A stretch of DNA of 64,000 bases from assembly GCF_000372725.1 (NCBI RefSeq), contig NW_005201231.1, positions 229,637 to 293,636 of the forward strand, written 5' to 3'. Positions 28,150-37,141 of the stretch are shown piece by piece. The notes under the pieces were generated by a model that searched no databases, had not been told where the DNA came from, and saw only the letters and a list, made by a program, of their open reading frames with translations. The stretch comes from Emiliania huxleyi CCMP1516 (Eukaryota > Haptophyta > Isochrysidales > Noelaerhabdaceae). Every line of letters starts with the position of its first letter. Within the stretch, counting starts at the first letter, position 1. The position numbers and the translations under genes were made by a program.

Positions 28150-31100
28150 ATGGCCGGCATCTCCGCCGATGACGAGCTCCTTCACGCCGCCGCCACACCC
28201 GACGATGAGCTCCGTGCGGCCACCGAGGCACGGGCGCCGCCCGCCAACGAGCACAACTCGTCGGATGAGGGCGTCACCGACGACCACGGCTCCGATGATG
28301 AAGGTAGCTACGACGTTTCGCCTGGCGCGTGGATCGTGCTCCACAGCCTACAGGGGAAGCCTGCACTCAACGGCATGGTCGGCTTTGCCCTGGAAGCCAC
28401 CAGCGGTGCCGGTGGCGAGAGCCGGTGGCTGGTCCAGCTCATGCCCTCCTGCGAGCGTCTCAAGGTGAAGCCCGCGAACTTTCAAGTGGTCGCCCCCGCC
28501 GATTGGAAGCAGGGGTCCGAGCCCGAAAGGGCGGCCGCCGAGCGCTTCGCGCGATGCATCCTCGAGGCCTTCGCCGACAGCAGCGGCCCGGCGAAGCTAG
28601 CCTTTCCGATTTGCGAGAGTCACCACAACAAATCGCGCAGCGTCGTCCACGGGGTGGCTCGCGACATGCCGGACCTCTTCTACGAGACGCGGTCGACGGG
28701 GCCCAAGGATAACCGGCAGCTGGTCGTGGAGCGGATCGAGAAGCCGCCGCTCGCGCTGCCGCCACCGAGCGACGCTGCGGGCGCCTCCGACGACCTGTCC
28801 CTCTCCAAGTTTGACGAGCTCTGCTTGCTGCTCAACGCCATGGATGCGGTGCCGAACGAGACGGGGGCAATAGAAAAGCGCAAGCGCATGAGCGCAAGGT
28901 TCTGGCGCGGCCTGGCGCCTTCGGGACGCGCGCGGCCGCGGCATGCGAGACCCGGCCTCTTCGCCGTCATGCGTCTGCTGGTGCCTCACCACGACTCTCG
29001 GCGGTATGGCCTCTCCACGGAGAGGCTGGCCGCCACGTTTGCGGAGGGGCTGGGGATCGGCAAGCCGCGCGCCAAGGGGATCGGCAAGGCGTGGATGCTC
29101 GACGAGAGCGTGGCGCTCGGAGTCACGGGCGACGTCTCGCTGGTGCTGGAGGCGCTCGCAGTGGAGCGGATCGACCCGCGGCGCGATACGATCCTCACCG
29201 TCGGCGCCGTCAACAAGGCTCTCGACGCGATGCAGAATGCCGGCAAGGTTGATCTGCTGCTGGGCCTGGCGGCGCGGGTCGCCAAGCCGCGCGAGATCAA
29301 GTGGCTGACGCGCATTGTGCTGCGTGACCTGCGGATTGGCTCGCGCCCGAGCAATCCCGTGCCGCAGAAGGGACGCCCCTTCGCGCGTACTCAGTAAGTG
29401 ATATCTTCCACACACGTACCCCAGCCCCTCTGTCCAAGCTAGGCGAGTACCCCAAGCTCGTCATGGACGGCCTCTGCCGCGCCAAGGGGCGGCTCGGCAA
29501 GCCCTCCGACCAGAGCGCGGGCTCGCCGCCCATGATGTACGCGACGCTGCGCTACCAGAACAACTTGGAGCGCGTGTGCGAGGCGGCGGAGCGCGGCGTG
29601 CTTCCGCGAGCCTACCCGCCACCAGTGCAGCTCGGCATACACGTAAGAGCGCAGCTGAGCGTGCCGTGCCCCAACCTCGATGCCGCCGCGCGGCAGCTCG
29701 GCACCAACGACGTCTTCATCGAGACGAAGTTCGATGGGTTCCGATTTCAGTTGCACTGGCACGGGCGCGACAGGCAAATGCGCTGTTTCTACCGCAGCGG
29801 CGTCGAGTGCACGGCCGACGTCGGCGACCTGCTCCCGGCGGTGGAGCTGGCGCTTGGCGGCGATCCCGAGCAGGTGCTGCGCCGCGACGCTACCGACGAG
29901 GCGACGCGCTTGCGTTTCACGTGGCTCGAAAAGGCGTGGGCGAAGGTCACGCCGGAGCAGCGCGCGGCTTTCACGCACAACACGGCGGACCTCGTGCTCG
30001 ACGGCGAACTGCTCGTATACGACGAGTCGATGACACCAAAGGGCCTCTACGACGAGCTCGGCACGCGATCCGGCATCGCCGCCTTTGGCACCAACTTTTG
30101 GGTGCGGCAGACGGCCGACGGCAAGCCGTCAGGCTACTCGCGGGAGGACGCGCGCCGCCACTACCTTGTCAAGGTGTTTGACGTGCTGCGGTGCGGCAAC
30201 ACTTCCGAGAGGCTTCCGAGACGCTTCCGAGACACCTCCGAGACACTTCCGAGACACCTCCGCAGGTACAACGGCGAGGAGATTCTGCGCCGGCCGCTGC
30301 ACGAGCGGCGCGAGCTGCTCGAGTCGGGCCGCTGCTTCATCGCCCTACCGCACTACTTGGAGCTGACGCAGAGCGATCGCGTCGACCTGGCCTCGCCGGA
30401 GGGACCGCTGCAGGCCGCCTTTGACGAGGCGCGGGCGGCGCAGGCCGAGGGCTTGATGGTCAAGGCGGCGCACCAGCCTTACGTGCCAAACGGCCGCACC
30501 AATGTGCTCAAGTGTAAGGTCGAGTTCATACCTGGCCTCGGCGACACCGTCACACTGCTGCTGCTGGGGGCGCGTGTGCCGCGAACGCTCGGCGCCGGCG
30601 ACGAGGCGAGCATGCTGGTGGAGTTCGCCATTGGCGCGCGCGAGTCGGATGCGGCAGCTGCGCCACTTGTGTGGCTCTTCAACACTTCGGCGCTGCCTTG
30701 GCGCGGCTCCTCGCTGACCCAGCCGATGCTCAAGCGGCTCTACTTATGCCTGACTGAGGGCTGGGGGCACCGGCCCGCCCTAATGAACCGGCTAGGCGTG
30801 GACGAGCCGCCACCGGCATGGATGCGGCAGTGCCCCACAAGCACGATGGCGCGGCCCCATTGGGTGCTGCTGGATCCCGAAAGCGCGCCCGTCGTCGAGG
30901 TGATGGGCTCGCGCTTCTTGCGGCGGTACAACCAGGACCAGGACGCGTCGTCCAACCGGTCGCTCCCGTGGACGATCCGCTTCCCGCGCGTGGCGAGGTG
31001 GTTCGAGGAGACGGACGGCGTGGTCGTGGACACCGTCGCGAGCTTCCGCGCCAAGGCGGTCGCCGCGTTCAGCTCGAGCGGCCCGCAGGACGACGACGAC

Positions 31101-31634
31101 GACGGCGCAGAGGAGGAGGCGCCCGCCGAGCCGCTGGTTCCGCTGAAGCCGCTCACGTGGCACCTCGCCCCACCATCGGTGCCCGTCGAGATGCCCGAGA
31201 CCAGTCGGTGGCAGGCGGAGCTGCGCGACGCCGCGCCGCCCACCCCCGCCTCGTCCAGCTCGTCCATGCCGTCGATGCGTTCGCCCAGAGGGCCGGCCGC
31301 GAGGCGATCCGGCTACCCCGGGGACGCAGCGAGCAAGGCCAAGCAGCAGCCCTTCACCGAGGTGCCGCCAACCACTACGCTGCTCGACGTGGACGAGGCG
31401 ACGAGGCAGCTGCACAAGGCTAAGACGGCGATCGTGCAGTGCTCCGACGGCACGCTGTACTACTTGCGGGGCATCGACGCGGGCGGGGCTGTCGTGCAGC
31501 CTCTGCACGACGGCGGCGAGCGGACACACCCTCTCTCGAGACTCCGACAGCTCACCGGCTACGACAGCGACGAAGTCGGGCTGTTGGATGACCCGCGAGT
31601 GAGCCTTGCAAAGCGCCAACGCAGAGGGGCGTGA
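28150..31634 (+). CDS. DNA ligase IV-like ATP-dependent ligase with N-terminal LNG domain
   Basis: The first exon (28150 to about 29395) has an acidic head, an LNG domain (GKPALNGMVGF, SRWLVQL, KVKPANFQVV; residues about 65-118), then a ligase IV-type N-terminal domain (FDELCLLLNAMDAV, LFAVMRLLVPHHDSRRYGLS, EGLGIGKP). After an intron (boundaries near 29396-29440) come GLCRAKGRLGK and the nucleotidyltransferase motifs: I IETKFDGFRFQ, III LVLDGELLVYD, IV EGLMVK, V VLKCKVEF. A 75-bp GT-AG intron (30191-30265) joins VFDVLR to RYNGEEILRRPLHERR. The adenylated lysine is the K of KFDG. BRCT repeats are not seen; the tail has LLDVDEATRQLHKAKTAIVQ and DGTLYYLRGIDAGGAVVQPL. It likely seals breaks in end joining. 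Confidence 0.87.
30191..30265 (+). other. GT-AG intron with TTCCGAGACAC repeats
   Basis: It is filled by five to six variants of CTTCCGAGACAC/CCTCCGAGACAC. A similar GGTTCCGAGAA repeat is in b561 intron 3 (2711-2745). It may be another intron-filling repeat family (called D here). Confidence 0.6.
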
Positions 31635-31845
31635 GGTCTCTGGATCTCCCGTCTGTGCGCTCACGATGCGGCGGCGGCGAAGCTTAGTACACTATATACG
31701 TAGAAGCGTGTACTTACCACGCAAGGCTCTAGCGTCTAGCGCGGGTCGTCTACTCTCGTGCGTCTGATGCGTTGCTGAGCGCCGCTATCTTGTGAGCGTA
31801 AATACACACACGCACGCATATGTACTGTGTACAGCTGTACAGCTC

Positions 31846-32605
31846 ATGTCTCACAAGATGATGCACAACGGCCAAGACGATGGCGAGGACGAGGAGACAC
31901 GGGACGACGGCAGGCGAGACGAGGAGGACGGAGGCGAGGGCAGAGACAGCGCCGCAGTCGACGGAGGCGACAACGATGGAGAAGGGGAGGGAACGAAAAA
32001 GCGCACAGAGGATGAGGATATAAACTGGGACGACGCAGCGGAGGGGATAGACGAGGGAATCGAGGGACCGGAGGGCTTTCGCGACAGCGACGATGACGAC
32101 GAAGTAGGGGGAGAAGACGGAGGGGCGACACGCAGGAGGAGCAAAATCGCGAACGGCCCGAGCAGAGAGGGCGACGGCGGAGCACGAGGGGGCAGCGGAA
32201 ACGCTACCAATGACGCGAACCGAGGCACGGGCGACGGCGGGGACGGGGAGGGCGACAGCGACGTCGAGGTTGACGCAACGGTATCGAGAGCGCCACCCAA
32301 AAGGAGCCGGACAGCCATGGAGGTCACCGAATGGAGGGCGAACGGCACAATACGAAAAGGCAGGGCGAGGCGGATGGAGAAAGAAGTGCCGAGAAGGCCA
32401 TGGTGGAGGGGAGGGACGGGAGGACGAAAGAAGGGCGAGGAGGACGAGCGGCCCGCACAGGCCGCGAGCAGACAGCGCCTGCTGGCCATCTCGAGACATT
32501 CGCAAAGAACGCTAGCTACATGGGAGGGCTTCGTGAAGGATGGATTGAAACACATTCGAACAAAGAAGAGGCGACGGGAGGAACCGGCAGAGGATGCAGT
32601 GACGT

Positions 32606-32607
<2 letters not shown>
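31846..32607 (+). CDS. Charged, purine-rich hypothetical protein
   Basis: A single frame of about 253 residues begins MSHKMMHNGQDDGEDEETRD. It is dominated by Asp/Glu/Gly, then Arg/Lys, and ends in a possibly helical basic part (RLLAISRHSQRTLATWEGFV, KDGLKHIRTKKRR). The coding strand is strikingly purine-rich and less GC-rich than its neighbours. The tail slightly resembles the N-terminal arm of tyrosine recombinases, and the frame runs directly into the CA-array repeat. A retroelement origin is possible but unproved. Confidence 0.4.
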
Positions 32608-32693
<86 letters not shown>

Positions 32694-32830
32694 GCTCACG
32701 CACGCGCACCGGGCCTTGCACTTTAAATGCCGTGGGGCTCCTGTCGTTAGACGTGGAGACGCGAGGGTTGCCCCCCCTTGCCCCACCACCTCGTGTGTGT
32801 GGAGAAGTTTACCTTACCTTACCTTACCTG
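32606..32830 (+). repeat. (CA)n array plus dispersed repeat, copy 2
   Basis: About 85 bp of CA is followed by CGCTCACGCACGCGCACCGG, GCCTTGCACTTTAAATGCCG and TGGGGCTCCTGTCG, then TTACCTTACCTTACC. It is collinear with 2131-2490. Confidence 0.85.
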
Positions 32831-33014
32831 ATGCATGATTGCAATTTCTGGATCTCGTGTCGGGCATGAGTGTTTGCGTTGAGCGGGGTGGGGTGCGCCC
32901 CAAGCCCGCAGACCCACGCCCTCCCCCTTCTTTGCTATAAGCGGATTCGCCGAGCGAGACTCGCACACGGAATCGCTCGACACTTGCACGGTCGCGCACA
33001 AAAGACCTAAACGT

Positions 33015-33200
33015 GCACAACACTGGGCACGTCAGGGCACGTGACACTGCTCACTGGGCACGTATAAACTGGGCACGTGACACTGGCACGTGCGTGACTT
33101 GCGCACCGGCACCAATTTGCACAACACCGGACTTGCGCACCACTGGCACGGGACTTGCGCACCGGGACGTGCAAGTTGCTCAACACGCTGCTGTGCCTGC
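33015..33200 (+). repeat. Imperfect tandem of CACTGGCACG/ACTGGGCACG
   Basis: Irregular short units such as CACTGGGCACGT and ACTTGCGCACC recur here. A related CACTGGGCACGGGACTGG lies at 12120 next to the retroelement remnant. Confidence 0.55.
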
Positions 33201-33205
33201 TCAGC

Positions 33206-33451
33206 ACGCAGCCGCGCTGCATGCGCAAGTGCTGTGAAAGCATCGCCTTCCGCAACCCATCCGCCGCATATCGCGTCCGCCATATCAGCCATACCCGTCG
33301 CCCCATCGGCCAGCCCGAGGTTGAAATGCACGCGAGCCAGATAACGGTCGCGCACAGCGTGGAGCGCGAGCTGCTGCTGCGTCAAAGATGCCTCCTGCTG
33401 TAGCCTGGCCGTCTCGCTCTCAAACTCGTTGTGGAGGCTCTGCTCGCGCAT
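33206..33451 (-). CDS. Coiled-coil fragment of an unidentified gene
   Basis: The minus frame MREQSLHNEFESETARLQQE, ALHAVRDRYLARVHFNLGLA, AEGDAFTALAHAARLRAEQA has coiled-coil heptads. Upstream on the same strand, 33804-33936 (MSHEPRVKRRRGLQRLDDFL, AFSDEVCMNEAERSSERD) and 35196-35290 (CKLCYQAPPPPLESQRCYKY, LDDEHE) also look coding. They may be exons of one gene interrupted by the element at 34061-35189. The gene model is not resolved. Confidence 0.35.
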
Positions 33452-34060
33452 CGCGTCGGTGACGATGAAAGCACCGTGCCTACGATGGTGTAATCCAACT
33501 CAGCGCTGTACGAGTGGCGCGGCACAAGAGCTGAGACCGCCCGCGGCAGGCGCTCTTGGCGTCTGTCTCAGGGCCTGCGAGGCGGACTTCACGGCCATCG
33601 CGCACACAGCGGGGAGATGGCTTCGCTACGCCGCGACGTTGCCTCGCCGCCTCGCTCATGCAGCACCCGTTGCGCCTGCAGCGATCGGCACTACGGTCAG
33701 GAACTGCCACACGTGCCTTTGGGGAATCAGCTGGGACCAATGAGATCAGCTACCTCTCTCTCTCTCTTTCTCTCTCCCGTGCGGTTGTGAGGAGCTTTGC
33801 GATTTACCACCGAGCTTCACGGGAGTCGCGTTCGGATGACCGCTCGGCTTCGTTCATGCAGACCTCGTCGGAGAATGCTGCGAGGAAGTCGTCCAGCCTC
33901 TGCAGACCCCTGCGGCGTTTCACGCGTGGCTCGTGCGACATATTTCCTCCTCTTGGTCGCCTGGCCGCAAGGCAAAGCGACGTTGTCCACGCTGCGCTGA
34001 TGTCACCGCGAGGCTGCGACCCTATCAAGGTCGCGCTCGGAACCAGCGCGGCATTTCATG

Positions 34061-35189
34061 GTGAGTCTATCAGTAAGCGCCGGGTTAGCGTGGGTTCCAC
34101 CGGGTTAGTGCTCCACTAACCCAGCACGGGTCAGCACGGGTTAGAACGGGTTACCATAACCCGACGCTAACCCGGCACTAACCCGGCACTAACCCATCCT
34201 AACGTATGCCCCCGAGCAGCGCGGGTTAGCGCCGGGTTAGTCTCGGGTTAGTCTCGGGTTAGTCTCGGGTTAGGTTTGGGTTAGAGCTCTACGGCTCGTT
34301 CCGCCCCTCTCTCGTGCGTTCACTCACTCGCCACACCACAAAAACAACTCTCTCCACACCACAGGCAGCGTCGGTCGCCTTGGCACAGGTGGCGGCCACA
34401 GCAGCCGCGTGCAGCGGCGCGCGAGCGCGCTCGGCCTGGTTGCTCTCTTCGGCAGCCGATGCCGCCTGGGCAGCCACTGCCGCGGCAGCCTTGGCGCTCG
34501 CCGCCGCAAAGATTTGAGCCGACGAAGGCCGGGGACGAAACTCAGCCGGTCGCTGCCCGTTGGAGGATGAACAGACGCAGCGCTACGAGCTGGCACGCTC
34601 GTGCCAAAGGCAAAGTTGCTCGTGCGATGTGCCGCCGCTTCCCTCAAGTGACGATCGTACTGGTGCTTCGATACACCGAGCGGAAAGAGCATGCCGCACG
34701 AGTCTTTGGCGCACGTGTAGCCGACGGCCTTAGCAAGCGCCTTGGACCCGTCCGAACTGCGCACGCGGGTGTTCTTCTCAATGAGCAGCTTGGCATCCAC
34801 GGCCTTCTGCAGCCAAGGCTCCATCGCGGAGGTCGGCTCGGGTGCCCGCCGCAGCCGTTTCATACACACCGTGCCCTCGCAGTCCGAATCGTGGCGCCCG
34901 CCTTATTTGGTGGGCGTAACGGTCGCGGGACGGACCAAAATCACCCTCGAGGTCTTGCGGTTCATCTCGCCAACCAGCTCTAACCCGGGGTGCGCTGCAC
35001 TAACCCGGCCCTAACCCACCCCTAACCCGGCGCAGACCCATGCTGACGTATGCCCCCCAGTCGCACGGGTTAGTGCCGGGTTAGTGCCGGGTTAGTGCCG
35101 GGTTATGGTAACCCATTCTGACCCGTGCTAACCCGTGCCGGGTTAGTGAGCACTAACCCGCGCTAACCCGCGCTTACTGATAGACTCAC
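34061..35189. mobile_element. DNA element with about 200-bp inverted repeats made of GGGTTAG units
   Basis: The left end GTGAGTCTATCAGTAAGCGC is mirrored at the right end, and both arms continue collinearly (GGGTTAGTGCTC, GGGTTACCATAACCCG, GCACTAACCCGGCACTAACC, ACGTATGCCCCC / ACGTCAGCATGGG) for about 200 bp. It is flanked by a 6-base duplication TTCATG (34055-34060 and 35190-35195). The interior (about 34290-34980) encodes on the minus strand a protein with TCAKDSCGM and HQYDRHLREAAAH, a C..C...H...H zinc-finger-like motif. It could be a transposon, or two short inverted elements bracketing host sequence. Confidence 0.75.
34324..34869 (-). CDS. Zinc-finger-like protein inside the inverted-repeat element
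   Basis: The frame of up to 181 residues contains MEPWLQKAVDAKLLIEKN, GSKALAKAVGYTCAKDSCGM and LFPLGVSKHQYDRHLREAAA. The spacing C-x5-C ... H-x4-H suggests one zinc-binding finger. Downstream residues become Arg/Pro-rich and are probably out of frame after an intron. It may be the element's own product or a captured host exon. Confidence 0.4.
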   Translation of the reverse strand: MCMKRLRRAPEPTSAMEPWLQKAVDAKLLIEKNTRVRSSDGSKALAKAVGYTCAKDSCGMLFPLGVSKHQYDRHLREAAAHRTSNFAFGTSVPARSAASVHPPTGSDRLSFVPGLRRLKSLRRRAPRLPRQWLPRRHRLPKRATRPSALARRCTRLLWPPPVPRRPTLPVVWRELFLWCGE

Positions 35190-35334
35190 TTCATGCTCGT
35201 CGTCTAGGTACTTGTAGCACCTTTGCGACTCAAGGGGCGGCGGTGGGGCCTGGTAGCAAAGTTTGCAAGGGGACATCCAAGGTGTCAAAGAAGGCAGGGT
35301 CGAGGACAGGTAGGGCAAAGCAAAGGCATGGCGA

Positions 35335-35715
35335 AGACAAAGACATAGCTTAGCAAAGACAAAGACATCAAAGACATACATAGCTTAGCTTAGCAAAGAC
35401 AAAGCTACATAGCTTAGCTTAGCAAAGACAAAGACAAAGACATACATAGCGTAGCTTAGCAAAGACATACACAGCTTAGCAAAGACAAAGACATACAGCT
35501 TAGTAGCTTAGCAAAGACAAAGACATACATAGCTAGCTTAGCAAAGACAAAGACATACATAGCTTAGCAAAGACATACATAGCTTAGTAGCAAAGACAAA
35601 GACATACATAGCTTAGCTTAGCAAGCTTAGCAAAGACATCATAGCAGCAAAGACATCATAGGAGACACATCATAGGTTCATAGCCTAGGAGACATCATAG
35701 GAGACATCATAGCCT
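35335..35715 (+). repeat. Irregular minisatellite (AGCTTAGCAAAGACA AAGACATACAT)
   Basis: About 380 bp of variable-length units built from AGCTTAGCAAAGACA and AAAGACATACAT decays at the end into GGAGACATCATAG units. It is AT-rich compared with its surroundings. Confidence 0.9.
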
Positions 35716-36000
35716 ACAGTGGGTTGCGGGCATTAAGAAAACAGGATTCGGCGGCACGCCGCCGTTTCTAAGCCTTTCCACAGCCCTCATCCACCCCACG
35801 CCGTGGTTTCTTAGCTCCGGCCGGCACTCAGGCCAGAGCCGCCCCCCTAAGGATTTTAGGTAAGAGGTAAGCTGCGGTCCGCGAGGGCGATGCCAGAGTC
35901 TGCCGCCGAGTCGGCTCTCTGGATGACGGGAAGACGCACACACGCCTCCATCTCCACTCCACTCAGAACACCGTAGACTTGGAAAGTGACAAGTGCGCGC

Positions 36001-36333
36001 CTAGGAGGGTTGGGCTAGGAGGGTTGGGCTAGGAGGGTTGGGCTAGGAGGGTTGGGCTAGGAGGGTTGGGCTAGGAGGGTTGGGCTAGGAGGGTTGGGCT
36101 AGGAGGGTTGGGCTAGGAGGGTTGGGCTAGGAGGGTTGGGCTAGGAGGGTTGGGCTAGGAGGGTTGGGCTAGGAGGGTTGGGCTAGGAGGGTTGGGCTAG
36201 GAGGGTTGGGCTAGGAGGGTTGGGCTAGGAGGGTTGGGCTAGGAGGGTTGGGCTAGGAGGGTTGGGCTAGGAGGGTTGGGCTAGGAGGGTTGGGCTAGGA
36301 GGGTTGGGCTAGGAGGGTTGGGCTAGGAGGGTT
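36001..36333 (+). repeat. 14-bp minisatellite, about 24 copies
   Basis: The unit CTAGGAGGGTTGGG is repeated almost perfectly from about 36001 to 36330. It abuts the stop codon of the FkbM gene, whose coding strand is the opposite one. Confidence 0.97.
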
Positions 36334-37141
36334 TCAGATCTCATTCGCGCCGAGCGTCTGGATGGTGACGTTGCACCGCCCGGCATGGGCTACTAGATAG
36401 TTGATCGTCTTTTGGAACGCAGCCGGCACCTTGTAGCGGTTCTCGATATCTCTGTGCCTTGTTGACGCGTCGTGATACTCCAGAAAGACGGCGTCGAGCT
36501 GACAGAGCACGCCATGCGCGAGCATATTGGGCAGCACGTTGTACTCCTCGCCCTCGACATCGAGCTTCATCACGACAGCGGGGGGCAGCGCTGCCGACCG
36601 CCTCTTGCTGTGTGGCTTCGGTGCTCGGCGGAGCACCTCCCTGTGCGTCCACCGCGCGAGGTCGACGGTGCGAATGTCGACGTGGCCGCGATCGGCGCTG
36701 CTCCCGCCGGCCCGGTCGAGGAGGGAGGAGCCCCACTCATGATACATCGGATGCGAACCTAGGATGAAGAAGGGCTGCGTGCCGTCGCGGTTGGAGGCAG
36801 CAGTGCCATTCAGGACCAAGATCCTGGCGGGCGCGTACCGCCGCTTCAGGCCCCGCAGCACATCCGCGTGGTGCGGGTTAGGCTCCATTACCACTGAGCA
36901 CACAAGCTCAGCGCGGTAAGAGGCGGTCGAAGGTTGGCTTCATCCGCGAATTCTTTCCCTCGTAGACGTTTGTGATCTGCACACCGACGTTCGAGCCGAT
37001 GTCCAGGAAAACGTGATGGCATCCGTTTAACGCAGATTGCTCTGGCTGGACTGTGCCCATGGCATCGAGGCCAAGCGCGAAGCCGATTGACCCGAACGCC
37101 ACCAGTGCCGCCGCCGCCGTGGTTGTCGATAGCACACACAT
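36334..37141 (-). CDS. FkbM-family methyltransferase with N-terminal membrane anchor
   Basis: From ATG 37141, MCVLSTTTAAAALVAFGSIG gives a hydrophobic leader. HVFLDIGSNVGVQI (residues about 43-56) is the SAM-binding motif I. A second frame from about 36918 carries VVMEPNPHHADVL (motif II acid), ILVLNGTAASNRDG, a substrate region, and VVMKLDVEGEEYNVLPNML, the FkbM hallmark, followed by LDAVFLEYHD. The two frames differ by one register around 36910-36925 (FDRLLPR versus YRAELVCS), so either a small intron, a real frameshift or a sequence error lies there. The family O-methylates sugars or lipids; the substrate is unknown. Confidence 0.78.

Noticed and set aside
34061-35189. Interstitial telomere (TTAGGG-like repeats)
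   Set aside because: GGGTTAG units are separated by variable spacers and arranged as inverted arms with a target duplication, not a uniform tandem array.
36001-36333. CRISPR array
   Set aside because: Units are contiguous 14-mers with no spacers, in a eukaryotic genome.
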